The notes beneath the pieces are model-generated. The model saw only the letters and a program-made list of their open reading frames with translations, made no database searches and was not told the origin of the DNA. Below, piece by piece: positions 12,028 through 43,192 of a stretch of 64,000 nucleotides of DNA (its first letter is position 1; each line of letters begins with the position of its first letter). This DNA comes from Doris montereyensis (taxonomy: Eukaryota; Mollusca; Gastropoda; Nudibranchia; Dorididae): the NCBI GenBank assembly GCA_037039925.1, contig JAXRKP010000054.1, positions 62,001-126,000 of the forward strand, in the 5' to 3' direction. The position numbers and the translations under genes were made by a program.

Positions 12028-14067
12028 GGCAGGTTTCACAAAAATGGGACCCGATGATAACTTGAACTCTTCAATTAATCTTTCTCAAAGTCTCTTAACA
12101 TTTGGTCCATGTATAGTTTTGACATCGCAGATATAAAAAACATAGTATTGTGAAATTTGCTTTCAATTTGTGTGTTTTGTGAATATTTTTTGGGTGCGAA
12201 CGTCAGCAGTTGAGACAAACGGCATTTCTCTCTTTTCAATAAGTCCTTTTCCACCTTAAAGTAGGTGAGGTCAACGACCTTTTATTCTGTTCTCTTTAAT
12301 TCTATGGGAAAGAGAATTGTTCAAAGAAAATTTGGCAAGTTCTAAATTTTTTATATCTTTTGTAGTGATCATGTGAGGCAGGTTTCAGATTTTCGTTATT
12401 ATGTAACAAATGCGGTCTACAAACGAACACACAATAAAAGCTGAAAAAAACAGTTGAAAAATACGTAGAAGCGTCGTTTTATGATCTAGAGTGAAAGAAA
12501 ACATATTCCTACGACCATATATTCTGTAAAAGACACGAAAAAAATCATAGGTAACTCTAAATGAGAGTGAGAATACCATGAGACTACTGTCAGTCTGCAA
12601 AACCTTATGGTTGAACAAAAAAAAAATTTTCGATCTGAGATCTAATAACGGTAATATTGTGTCGAGCCATTTTCTCGTAGTTCATCTCGTGTGAGCCTAT
12701 TAAGAAATCATGAAATTTTTGTTTCTAAATTATCCAGTTGGCTTTGCGGGAATATTTTATTCTTGGATGCCTCTTACGGCCATGGCTGATGACCATGCGC
12801 TTACGTCCGCACAAAAATGTACACGATGATCGGCCATCAGAAAGGAGACTCATCAGGTTAGATTCAGAGACCGTTCAGGTTAGATTCAGTCGCATTAGCA
12901 AAACCTGCTTTGGCTTATTGTGAGTGAAACATATGTAAGAAGTCCGGCAATCAATAGGCTTTCACGATCTATTACTTTCTAATAAATAAAGACAAGATAA
13001 TTGGCAATACGGGAGGTTTAGAAGTTCATTACAACGATAGTAACTCTCGTCTCCACTATGCAGTCTTCTTCGCATAACAATACAATATTACTAAAAACGC
13101 ATTTAAACGAGAGAGAGAGAGAGAGAAAATAATACTAATAGCACAGGTTCAAGTAGGGTTCAAGATTTGTCAGCCAACGCTCCACCCCGTCCCGTATTCC
13201 ATGAAGCAATTATCGATCGGTAAAGACACAAGTTTGTGCTAGTCTAGTGGGGCGCTCTATGTGACTGTAGATAGTCGGAGAGAGAGGGGGGGGGGAGTGA
13301 TGATAGGAGTAGGGGAGAAGTGATGATGGGAGTGGGGGGGGGGGGGGCAGGTACAGGGCAAAATGAACCATTGTCGCCAAAAGCACTTTCTTTTAGGTGA
13401 GGGTTTTCTTGCTGGTGCATCTCTCTCTCTCTCTTTTTCTCTCCCTCTATTGGCAAATATCGGCCTATACGTATTGCATCCTCACTCGTTATATAAGTCG
13501 TGAAGTTTTCCGTACTGGTTTCAGCAGAATGGTACACACGATAAACCCGTAACACGAAATAAAGAGAGTATAAAGGCGTACAATCACAGAATTTTACAAA
13601 AAACGGGACAAAAAGCATCGGTTTTCATCCATCCACACGACCCGGAACCGCGAGTCATCTGATCAACGGTAAGGCACCGGCCGTGGACTCCACGTCCGAG
13701 GTGTCGGGAAACACAAACACAGACTTCACATCTTATAAGGAAAAAATCAGGGAACTCTCCAAACCAGATGCCCAAACGTTACGTCACTACATAAACGCCA
13801 GGAAACCTCGGTCAACGGACCTGTGCAGTTCGCGTAACATTACGTCACTGGCATTGGACCTAGAATTTTCACAGTTATGCCCCTTGACTGAAAAACATGA
13901 CTTTTAAAAAGCTAATTTACTCCCACAGGTCTTTGCTATCTCTTAAAGTCATATATCTGGAATCCTCAGGTTCTAAGCTTTAACATGGTATAACACTTGT
14001 AAGAAATATAACATGTACATTTTGACAAAAGAGGGAAATGGGGATGGACCATTTTGTGAAATCTGCC
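12028..14067. mobile_element. Inverted-repeat DNA element, copy A (non-autonomous)
   Basis: 2040 bp bounded by GGCAGGTTTCACAAAA (12028-12043) and TTTTGTGAAATCTGCC (14052-14067), which are inverted repeats with one mismatch in 16. A 4-bp target duplication ATAT flanks it (12024-12027 and 14068-14071). It splits a minus-strand LINE; skipping the element and one ATAT joins IEDI to QAFTYLG in frame, confirming the boundaries. No transposase ORF is visible, so it is non-autonomous. Copy C (37911-40165) matches throughout, and degraded copies lie in SAE1 intron 1. The superfamily is not assigned: a 4-bp duplication fits several, and the ends match none I recognise. Confidence 0.85.
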
Positions 14068-14071
14068 ATAT

Positions 14072-14190
14072 CCTCAATCTCCTTGTTTCCAAATTTCACC
14101 GGCTGTTCATCCTCATCATTTTTGTTTTCCCAATATTTATGTGTAGCCCCAGTTTTTGTGCATTCCACAGCTTTACTGTACTAGAATTTG
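14072..14190 (-). mobile_element. Second part of the LINE split by element A
   Basis: On the minus strand GLHINIGKTKMMRMN is readable, then, after a frameshift, KFGNKEIEDM. This corresponds to the segment just upstream of the YLGSKIT motif at 12000-11980, so it is the same insertion, cut by element A. Confidence 0.7.
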
Positions 14191-15846
14191 TAAAATAATG
14201 CAGGTGACAATTTGTGTTAAAAAAAAAATTCATGGCGGCATTTTTTTACACATCATTTTGTCTTTGTATCAAATTCATTTCAGTTCCCATCCATATACAC
14301 CAATAAAAAGTAAGGCCAGCGCTATTCGCAAGTATGGCGGATAGACTTTACCACTATCCATCATGAATTTTACTTGGTAAGAGGAGCTCGTCCCTCATTC
14401 TGTTCACCATTAATGATGGATGGACTTTGCCACTGTTCGTCATCAATGATGGACCTGAGCATGATCCCAGTTAAATTAGGAATAGACTTTGTGTTTTTGT
14501 TAATGAGTAATTAATGAATTTAAACATCTAGATGTATGGTAGATCTAATGATGATTTTATTTTGTTATTATTTGACATTTTCACTATTTCCACTGGATAT
14601 GACAAATTACAGTGAATATGGTGGATGGGAACAATTCACCATTAAATCTAGATGCGACTTGTGTGATTTATATACAGATTTCTCTCTCATATGTTTATCT
14701 CTCTCCCTCTATCTTTCTTGGCAATACATCCGATACTAATGACGAATAGCATTTTCTCTCTCTCAGGTATTCGTCATTGTGAATAGTCGCTTCAAGACAG
14801 TTTTAATCCTTTCTATAATCATTTCTGTTTGCATAGTTTGACATATATGACAATGTAGAAATTGGAATTGTAAAAAATAATATTGAAATAATATCAATAC
14901 ACCAAGCATCCCAAGTCGATAAAAACAACAGGGAAAATAACAAAAATGGTCGCTCTTTGTTTTTCAAGAATCAATAAATTATTGTCATGCAGCCAATAGA
15001 AGGACAGAAAGTAGGGGGGGGGGGGGGAGACTACAAAAGACGAAGATCCCAAAGATAACAAAATCGAGTTTAAAAAAATAAATTCAAAACCCATCTATAG
15101 GTCTAACTCTAACTCTCAGTTGAATTTCTCCCGACCACAAGCTTCTTAATTTTACTTCTTACCAATGTTTTGAGAAAGCCTTCAGTTGTGTCTATATTAC
15201 AAGACATTTGGAGCTTTCAATATTTGGCTCTGATGACTAAATTGACCACGGATTTTTCCTAAGCTTAACTGTCAACTTTCATATTTTCATTTTCCTATTT
15301 CGCTTTCGTAGAGTGCAGGATTTCCTAAAAACATTCGTTAAAAAAATGTCTCGCATTTGACTCTTTTTGTTCAATCTTTTTTTTGCTCCTCCCTCGAAGT
15401 GAACAGACGAGAAAAATTGTGTACATATATTCACCTTTTTCTCATATGAGCAAAAAATAAAAGTCAGTTAAATAGATGGTTTTGACGTCAACCGTTGTTC
15501 TTATGGAAAACGACGAACATTTTATTAATTTGTACGAAAATCGATACTAGATTATGAAAAAACATGTAATGTAACCGCTACGAATATAACCCTTTTGACA
15601 CGCTTTGTTTCCATATGGATGGTGTACTGATTTAGTATCGATATTTCAAGCAATCGAGAGCGTTAATATTAATAAGTTAATCGTTTGAACAGAAGAGCAC
15701 TCAAAATTTTTATCTCAAAAATCAGAAGAACCTTTCCCTAAATCTGAGCGGTACCGGCAAATTTGGCATTATCAGGCTTTATCTTAGATTTATATTACTT
15801 ATTCACCGAGATTTAGTTTTATATCCGGTGCTACTAGCCCAGAACT
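14191..15846. other. Region upstream of SAE1, no gene seen
   Basis: AT-rich sequence presumably holding the SAE1 promoter and 5' untranslated region. No clear TATA box or CpG-dense stretch stands out. A partial direct repeat (GATGGACTTTGCCACT-like, near 14340 and 14415) and a G tract (15015-15027) are present. Confidence 0.45.
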
Positions 15847-34822
<18,976 letters not shown>

Positions 34823-34951
34823 TTAGCAATAATAGACTGGTGTTTTCTGCCTCTGTTAAATCAATATTGTTATTCATTTTCTGTCATTCTCACCTTTCTG
34901 TTGTTTCAGTACCGATTTCATTGATTGGATTCAGTCCAAATACTCCCAAAT

Positions 34952-34964
34952 AATAAAAAATAAA
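34952..34964 (+). terminator. SAE1 polyadenylation signals
   Basis: Two AATAAA hexamers (34952-34957 and 34959-34964) 130-140 bp after the SAE1 stop codon, the first plausible poly(A) signals downstream. Confidence 0.6.
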
Positions 34965-35460
34965 TGCGTACACCTTAATTGTGACTTGTAACGCTTCATT
35001 GCTTTGTCACATGTTCACATATTTTATAAACCTCTCTCACTCTACATTCCCACAAATACAGCTGTCCAATGATAATGAGGAAGACAGGTGACTTGCTCAA
35101 AATAATCAAAACATACAGTAAAAATAAAAGAGATGAGTGTAGAAAGGGAGAAGCAGACAGTGTAAGCGAACAGATATATGCAAGCACACATTGAAAACTG
35201 CTCAGATCTCAGACATAACAGTGTCACATACATCCGCTACCCCACGAAAAGCTGTCCTTGACTTTCATATTACAATTCTTAAGTTCTTAGGATAGCATCT
35301 TTACTTTTTGTTACCTTATCAATAGTTGGTTCACCCAATACATAAAATAAAATTATCAATTTAGAGTCAATACGTGCAGAACATACAAAGTCACCTGATA
35401 TTTTCAAGACAGGCTCTTGTCGACTCGAAGATCGTCTTGGTAGAGGTACCAGCAGCGACA
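34965..35460. other. Intergenic, no gene seen
   Basis: AT-rich spacer between the SAE1 3' end and the leader of the I/Nimb-like LINE. No feature recognised. Confidence 0.4.
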
Positions 35461-35635
35461 TAATATGTTGGTGCGGTTCTTCCGGGGTTGATCTTCCTCG
35501 GGTTCCCTTTCAGACATCTGGATGTTGATTGGAACTTCGGTTACTTCAGTGGCATATACAATTATTCCTTCTCTGGTGTGGAGGCAGGCTGCAGGATGTA
35601 TTCTTGGTTATCATTTTTCAGCTCTTTGTCCCCTT

Positions 35636-35950
35636 CAGGGTCACATGGGTTTTTCACCTGGTCAAGCTGAATCCAAAATTGGCGCCTGTTCTATGACGAG
35701 TTGAGTTGAAACACTGGCTGTTTCATTCTTCTCCCCATTCAGGGACACACGGATCTGGCTGAATCCGAAATTGGCACATCATATTCTATGACGAATCAAA
35801 TTGAAACACTGGCTGTTTCATTTTTCTTCCGTTCAGGGACACACAGGTTTTCAACGGGTCTGGCTGAATCCAAAATTGACACATGTGACATATTCTATGA
35901 CGAATTGAGTTGAAACACTGGTTGTTTCATTCTTTGTCCTCTTGCTCATC
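35636..35950 (+). repeat. Three tandem ~95-115-bp repeats upstream of the I/Nimb-like LINE
   Basis: Each unit begins CAGGGACACACGG-like (CAGGGTCACATGG in the first), contains GGCTGAATCCAAAATTG and TTCTATGACGAATTGAGTTG, and ends AAACACTGGCTGTTTCATT. The array sits directly before the LINE ORF at 36117, so it is probably the repeated leader of that element. Confidence 0.7.
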
Positions 35951-36116
35951 TTCCCCGAATGCATTGCACTGGTAATAATAGCTTCCGGGGAAGCATGTTC
36001 ATCCTGCCTCCGTCGATTGGCCGTACTTCAAACTTCGAGAAGCCTAGTGCTTAGCCCTCCTTTGCGAAGGAAGACTTTGGTTCAGCCTTAAATTACAAAT
36101 ATAAATTAAATTAAAA

Positions 36117-37906
36117 ATGGATACCATTCTGCAGTGGAATGTGAGAGGTGTAAGAGCAAATTATGAAGAACTAATTTTAGTACGTAATTCAAAGAGACCT
36201 CTTGCCCTGAGACTGCAAGAGAATAAACAAAAGAGAAACTTAATGGAAAAAGGATACACCTGTATACAGGGTAATAACACCTCACTTTTACTCCATAATT
36301 CTTGTCACTTCACCCATCTGGAGTTGAACACTAGTATAGATGTGGTAACTGCTACTGTCAGCCGTTCATCTCATAAGTCTTCCACTATCTGTTCTGTATG
36401 CCTACAACCATCAGTTAACACAAGTGTGTATGAAATGGAAAACCTTTATCTCAGCTTCCTCCCCTTTCCTCTTACTTGGGATTTCAATGCCCATTCTCTA
36501 TAGGATGATTCCCGACTAGACAACCATGGTCAAATGATAAAAAAGTTGATCTCCGATCATGATTTCATTCTCTTCAATTCAGGAGAAGCGACACTTCTTT
36601 ATTTGGCCTATCAATCCGTTTCAGCCGTCGATCCATCAATTGCCTCTCCCTATTGCTCTAGACTGTTAATGGCATGTTCATGACGACCTCTGTGCTAGTG
36701 ATCACTACCCTATCGTCTTACTCTTAGGCTTTCAAACTAACAGAACAGAAGACTCTACCGAGTCTATCCCCGTAAACACCACAGATTTCCAAGGGTCCCC
36801 TGGTTCTACATAGCAAGCTCAAAGATTTAGAAATCCTTGTGTAGAAAATTTGATAAGTTTCAAAAAAGAAAAGGCCAAGACAAGATACATAATAAGACAA
36901 GCCAAAAGGAATTCCTGGCAGAAATATGTTTCCATCTTATATTGTAATGCCACCACCAAAGCCGTGTGGAAGGCAGCGAGGAAAATAAAGGTAAGACAAC
37001 TTGCGCAAATATCCACCTCAGAAAGGACAAGTTAATTACCGATGTCAGAGATACAAAAAACTACCTTGGTCAGAGTTTTGCCCAGAATTCTTCCTCTGGA
37101 CATTACTCCGCAGGTTTCCAAAGATGAGTGCATCCCTAGCGAAATCAAATGAATCAGCTGTAGGACTCGACTGTATTCACTATCAATTCCTGACTAATCT
37201 TCCCAACTCTTGTCTGTCCACCCTTTTAAAAATATTCAATAAAATTTGGACTACAGGCCGAATTCCCCATCCTGGAAAAAAACATTTGTGATCACTATTC
37301 CAAAACCTAACCAAGGTCTCAGTGACCCATCTAGTTTTCGACCAATAGCTTTAACTAGTTGTTTTTGCAAAACCATGGAAAGAATGGTGAATAACCGCCT
37401 TCTTTGGGTTTTGGAGAGAAAAAATCTTTCTGAAGTCCAATGCGGTTTTTGCAAAGACCATAGTACATGTATTAGTACTAATGATCATCTTATCCGTCTG
37501 GAAAGCTTTATTCGGGAGGTTCGAAGAAAACAGGTCCTTGCTGTCTTTTTTTACCTGGAAAAGGCTTACGGCACGACCTGGAAACATGGCATTCTTACTG
37601 ACCTTTCCAACATCAATTTCCGTGGTCGTCTGCGTACTTTTGTTTCTGAGTTCCTGTCAAAACGGCATTTCAAGATTAAATTAGGGTCTACACTATCTGA
37701 TGATTTTTCACCAAAAAATTAACCAATGTACAAGCATCTCTTTTTGTAGATCATTGTACTATCTATATTGAAGGCAAACATTTGCCCTACCTCGAAAGAT
37801 CAATGCATTGCAACTATGTATCAACAAAATTCAAAATGGGTAACTGACAACGGTTTTTAATTCTCCTCATCAAAAACTGTATGTGTCCATTTTCATAACC
37901 AAAGAA
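36117..37906 (+). mobile_element. I/Nimb-like LINE, 5' part (endonuclease and reverse transcriptase)
   Basis: ATG at 36117 opens ILQWNVRGVRANYEELILV, the start of an AP endonuclease; DFNAHS follows near 36483. Reverse transcriptase segments: GLDCIHYQFLTNLP (about 37165), PSSFRPIALTSCFCKTMER (about 37330), CGFCKDHSTC and FYLEKAYGTTWKHG (about 37550). The YVDD active-site motif reads FVDH near 37744, so the catalytic centre is damaged, and the QGVPQGS segment is missing. Element C interrupts it at 37910; the element resumes at 40170 with an RNase H domain. Many stops. Confidence 0.85.
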
Positions 37907-38771
37907 ATGTGGCAGGTTTCACAAAAATGAGACCCAATGACAACTTGAACTCTTCAATTAATCTTTCTCAAAGTCTTAACTGGTGAATCCTCTCAACATT
38001 TGGTCCATGTAGGCTATAGCTTTGACATCGCAGCTATAAAAAACATAAAATTGTGAAATTTGCTTTCAATTTGTGTTTTGTGAATATTTTTGGGTGCGAA
38101 CGTCAACAATTGAGACTGACGGCATCATAGGTAACTCTAAATGAGTGAGAATACCATGAGACTACTGTCGGTCTGCAAAACCTTATGGTCGAACAAACAA
38201 AAATTTTCGATCTGAGATTGAGATCTAATAACGGTAATAATAGTAATATTGCGTCGAGCTATTTTCTCATAGTTCATCTCGTGTAACTGTAAGCCTATTG
38301 AGAAATCATGAATTTTTTGTTTTTTAAATTGTCCAGTTGGCTTTATGGAATATTTTGTTTTTGGATATCTCCTATGGCCATGCGCTTATGCCCGCACAAA
38401 AATATAGACGATGATCGGCCATCAGAAAGGAGACTGATCAGGTTAGATTCGGAGACCGTTCAGGTTAGATTCGGTTGCATAAGCAAAATCTGCTTTGGCT
38501 TATCGTGAGTGATTTATTACTTTCTAATAAATAAAGACAAAATAATTGGCAATACGGGAGGTTTAGAAGTCCATTACAACGATAGTGACTACGTCTCCAC
38601 TATGCAGTCTTCTTCGCCTAACAATACAATATTACTAAAAATGCATTTAATTGAGAGAGAGAGAGAGAGAGAAAATAATACTAAATACTAGTAATAGCAC
38701 AGGTTCAAGTAGAGTTCAAGATTTGTCACCCACCGCTCCTACCCCGTCCCGTATTCCGTGAAGCAATTATC

Positions 38772-38773
<2 letters not shown>

Positions 38774-38858
<85 letters not shown>
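38774..38858. repeat. (CT)n microsatellite inside element C
   Basis: Nearly pure CT repeat with a GT and a TTC interruption. The same position in copy A (about 13420-13446) has a much shorter CT tract, so the repeat has expanded within the element. Confidence 0.9.
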
Positions 38859-38859
<1 letters not shown>

Positions 38860-39088
38860 TGGCAAATATCGGCCCTATACGTATCGCATCCTCACTCGTT
38901 ATATAAGTCGTGAAGTTAACCGTACCGGTTTCAGCAGAATGGTACACACGATAAACCCATAACACGTAATAAGAATACATGTAGTATAAAGGCGTACAAT
39001 CACAGAATTTTACAAAATACGGGACAAAAAAGCATCGGTTTTCATCCATCCACGATCCGGAACGCGCGAGTCATCTGATCAACGCTAA

Positions 39089-39754
39089 AGGCCGCCACTC
39101 ACTACGCAGATATCCATCTCAAGGCCATCTCAAGATGCTCTCAAGATCACCTCAAGACCTCATCCGTGAGCGATCTCATTTGTGCCTACACACTACACAG
39201 ACCAAGACATGGCTCCCACCCAGAGGGAAGTTGCTGCAGCCAGTATAGTTTTTTAGGTGTTTATCTAAAGAAGAAAAGGCGAAAGAAATCATGATGGTGC
39301 AAACAATGGCTTCTTCAGTGGGACAAGTTCACTCACACGCACCTTTTAAAAGAACTGACATTGTACTCTGCCGATTATAAAAATTATTATTGGACGAGGA
39401 CACATACCATCATTTGCTTCAGATAGTTGATCCCCTGATAGACAAACAGAACACAAATAATGAATGATGAAGATTTTGAAGTCAGATTTACAAATTTTGA
39501 CTTTGCTCTCATTAGCATCCCTTTATTTTAGGCGTTCAGATTTACAAATTTTGACTTTTGGCATCCCTTTATTTTAGGCGTTGAGGTTTGCGATCCGACA
39601 GATAAATTTCAGTCTCGTTCTGAATTCAAGCAATTTTACCGTTTGTTCAGATTTTTATCTCATCCGCATTTTGGTCTGTTCGCGGTCTCAAGACCATCTC
39701 GAGGCCGGCTTGAGATGGTCTTGAGATGGATATCTACGTAGTGAGTGGCGGCCT
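39089..39754. mobile_element. Harbinger-like MITE nested in element C
   Basis: 666 bp with about 46-bp terminal inverted repeats starting AGGCCGCCACTCACTACG, two differences between arms. A TAA target duplication flanks it (39086-39088 and 39755-39757); copy A shows the empty site GGTAAGGCACC near 13669. The three-base TAA target and the ends fit PIF/Harbinger-type elements. No long ORF. Sub-terminal CTCAAGAT-type repeats extend the arms. Confidence 0.85.
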
Positions 39755-40169
39755 TAAGGCACCGGCTGTGGCCTCCACGCCCGAGGTGTCGGGAAACACA
39801 AACACAGACTTCACTTCTTATTCTTATTGAGAACTAGGGAAAAGTCAGGCAACTCTCCAAACCAGATGCCCAAGCGTTACGTCACTAAATAATCGCCAGG
39901 AAACCTCGGTCGACGGACCCGTGCAGTTCACGTAACCGTCACTGGCATTGAACCTAGAATTGTCACAGTTATGCCCCTTGACTGAAAAACATGACTTTAA
40001 AAAGCTAATTTACTCGCCTCACAGTCCTTTGCTATCTCTTAAAGTCATATATCTGGAATTTTCAGGTTCTAAGCTTTAACATGGTATATAACACTTGTAA
40101 GACATATAACATGTACATTTTGACAAAAGAGGGAAATGGGGATGGACCGTTTTGTGAAACCTGCCATGT

Positions 40170-41430
40170 ACATGTTGAACCCAGTCTTTATTTAAACAAA
40201 ATGCCTCTCAAAGTATCTAAAGACACCAAATTTTTAGGTGTCATCTTTGACACAAAGTTTTCATTCTTCCCTCATGTTCAGAGCCTAAAGAAAACATGTC
40301 AAAAGGCTCTGAATATTCTGCGAGTTGTGGGATACACGGATTAGGGTGCTGACAGAGTGACGCTATTGAAATTATAAAAAACATTGGTCCGGTCCAAGCT
40401 GGACTAGGGCTATGTTGCTTATGGATCCGCCCCCAAACATGTATTAAAAATGCTAGACCCCATTCATCATCAGGATCTTCGTATTGCCTTAGGCGCCTTC
40501 CAAACTTCACCCGTAAAGAGCCTATAGTATATATGCTAATGCAGAATCCGGAAAACCATCTTTACATCACCGACACCTAAAACTGCCAATGAACTACTAT
40601 TTTAAATTAAAATGCCTACAAAAACGCATTTGAAGCTTCCCCGTCTGTGATATTTGAGACATCCAAAAACTACCCCACCTTTCGGGCGTTTCAATTCTCC
40701 CCCATATATTACAGGGAAACATAAATTACCAGGATAGAAATACTATAATAGTAACTTTCAAATTTCCCCACCATGGATCAAAACCCATATACATTTAGAT
40801 TTTTCATTGTCCAAATTTTCAAAGGACAAAACGAGCCTGTTGTTTTTCAACAGGATTTTTTTCCAGATGAGGGATAATTTCCCTGACAGTGTTCGTATTT
40901 ACACAGATGGCTCAAAAGGTAAGTGCTGCCATTTATTACCAGGATCATTCGGAATCCTCGAAGAATGTGCGTCTGAAAGATAATACTTCTATTTTTAATG
41001 CAGAATTGCGCGCCATTCTTTTAGCTTTGAATGACTTAAAAAAGCTATCGAGGAGTTAAAACAATTGTATTGTCTGGACGGATAGTTTGTCTGTCCTTTA
41101 TGGTCTGAGAACTATAGATAGTAAAATCAAATGATATTAATGATAATACTGATTAAACACGTTCTAAAAGACCTTGTTGGAAAACACATTACCTTTGTCT
41201 GGATATGGGGGTATATTGACATCAATGGAAGTGAAAGTGCCGGCAAGTTGGCAAAAGAAGCACGTTCCAAAGATGTCAGCCCAGGTGCCTTACTTGATTG
41301 TGAGGATTTGAAAGTTTTAGTGAATAGTTATATTAGCAAAACTTGGCAGAAGTGGGACCAAGAAGTAATATAAGCTTAATACTTGTCTGTTTTCAAAGCT
41401 TGATTCAAGAAGGTCAGTATCAAATACATG
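40170..41430 (+). mobile_element. I/Nimb-like LINE, 3' part with RNase H
   Basis: Continues the element from 37906: LNKMPLKVSKDTKFLGVIFD and FPHVQSLKKTCQKALNILR (40190-40330), then RNase H motifs IYTDGSK (about 40890), FNAELRAILLAL (about 40997) and WTDSLSVLYG (about 41076). The final motif reads WIWGYIDINGSESA where active enzymes have GH and a distal Asp, so the RNase H is also degraded. An RNase H after the reverse transcriptase is characteristic of the I group including Nimb. The far 3' end is missing. Confidence 0.82.
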
Positions 41431-42600
41431 TACGGCATACAGATTTTGAGCTGATTTTTTTTACATTTCTGTTGTCATTGTGCACATAACATTGCTGTAT
41501 TTATCCATTACAAATAAAAATGAAGTTCCTTCAAGGTAGCTTAGCCCATAGAGCTGGAGCGTAATCTGGTTTCTATAGGGTCAAGTGATAAATCATTGTT
41601 TTCTGGACAGGACATTTGGCTAAGGGGCCTTGGTGGTCTAGAGGCAAGGTGTCACTGTCAGCATCTCAACAATAAAGTCAATGGTTCAAGCTCCGGCAGT
41701 AAAAAAAAAAAAAGTATCATTTGTTTTCTTCGAGTACATGTAGGAGTATGAGGCTGTAAAATATACAGTGGCTTCCATGGAGCCCATATAGTATATAACC
41801 ACTTCCATAAGTAGATATATATGAACAAATTAAAGAGAGTTATGTCAAAATGTCATATATAAAGAGATTGCGGTTCATGTAAGGGTGTCCCTTACTTTGA
41901 GTTTAATTTAATGTTAGAAACTTGGCAGCTAGGTACTTAAATATTGACATGTGTGACATTAGAAGACATTTGGAATTTGATTCAAACTCACAAAAGCGTG
42001 TGGAGCTTATTCAAATTATATGTACTGCTTCATGTATTTGCAGAAGTACCACAGTTAAATGTTTATCTTGCTTTTTCAAGTGTAGATTTAGCTTCTCTGT
42101 AGAAAGCAGAATTTTGTTTTTCTCATGCTTTGAACTGGTACCTTATTACAGCTGTTTTGGTGCTATTGTTGACCTCTCTTTCTTCTTTTGTCCCCCCATA
42201 GAATCTGAAAACAAAATATCATCAACAAAAAGATTACTGGGCATCATATTTTCTTTTAAATTTTATTCAAAATAATCTAGAGCAAAAGAGTAACACTAAC
42301 AGTACACTACGTTAGCTCAGAGTTATGACAAAATGCAAAAAAATGATTCAAGAAATTAATGAAAATTTTGATTTTTAAAAATTCCAGTGACATTATCTCT
42401 CAGAATCTGTTCTTTTAACATGTCACTCCAGAGAAAAAAACAAAGCCTCTGACTCTGAACAGACAAGCAATCGAACTGACTCAAAATGATTAATACAATA
42501 AATACAGCATGGTCCAACATTATGAAATGTACACCAGTGCATGGGGACAACATGGGCTATATTCTGACAAAGTTTCAATATATCTTACTTGCTTTAATTT
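41431..42600. other. Intergenic with a SINE head, otherwise no gene seen
   Basis: Holds the SINE fragment at 41622-41705 and an ORF-like stretch at 41922-42275 rich in Cys and Phe with no recognisable domain. A CCCCCCATAG acceptor-like site near 42200 is not linked to a gene. Confidence 0.4.
41622..41705 (+). mobile_element. tRNA-derived SINE fragment
   Basis: GGGGCCTTGGTGGTCTAGAG, then GCAAGGTGTCACTG and TGGTTCAAGCTCC, ending in an A tract. Same family as 25312-25600. Confidence 0.5.
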
Positions 42601-43192
42601 CTACACAAAATACATTTAAAGATGAAGTCTCGTTGGCGTGACCTAATTAGGGGTGCCGGACACCTGTGTTACAATTCCGGAGCCAGGCTACATGCTTAGC
42701 CCTACACAACGAGTCGATGTCCATACAATATTATTTGGGTCTGTGGCTGTGGGCCTGGGGGATGGTTGAGACACACACACACACATTGTTACATCATTCA
42801 TTGTCTTTTGCTTCTTTTCTTTGCAGCCAACGACTTTCAACAGAAAGTCCCGTTGACAATGACATTCAAGTTCTAATCTAAGGTCTCCAAGTTCCCAAAA
42901 CACATAGAATTTCTCCCGGCGTTCTTTCCTTGTGAACTTCCGTTAACACTTAACAGTTGAGTCGACAAGACTTTCCACAACCACAATTTATACTTTTCGC
43001 CTCTTTTCATACGCCTTTTCTTGTCTGATATGCAAAACCACTGGTCTTGTTCTTCTTTAAAGCATTTCTCTTTCAGTGAGTGATTTCATTTCTTTTCCTT
43101 TTCCCAAACACTTTTCTATTTGCCTGTACACGTTGCTTCGTAGTCAGTTTGGACGTTTTGAATATATGCCTCGATGGATTATCAATTAATCC

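Larger units (their letters stand above)
37911..40165. mobile_element. Inverted-repeat DNA element, copy C
   Basis: 2255 bp with perfect 16-bp ends GGCAGGTTTCACAAAA (37911-37926) and its inverse (40150-40165), flanked by ATGT at 37907-37910 and 40166-40169. Removing it and one ATGT joins HFHNQRN to VHVEPSLYLN of the host LINE in frame. The interior matches copy A (for example ATGATCGGCCATCAGAAAGG and TTGACAAAAGAGGGAAATGG) but lacks about 330 bp corresponding to 12220-12540, and carries an extra 666-bp MITE at 39089-39754. No transposase. Confidence 0.88.

Noticed and set aside
41922..42275. Cys/Phe-rich ORF on +
   Set aside because: No conserved motif; composition fits chance translation of T-rich DNA.
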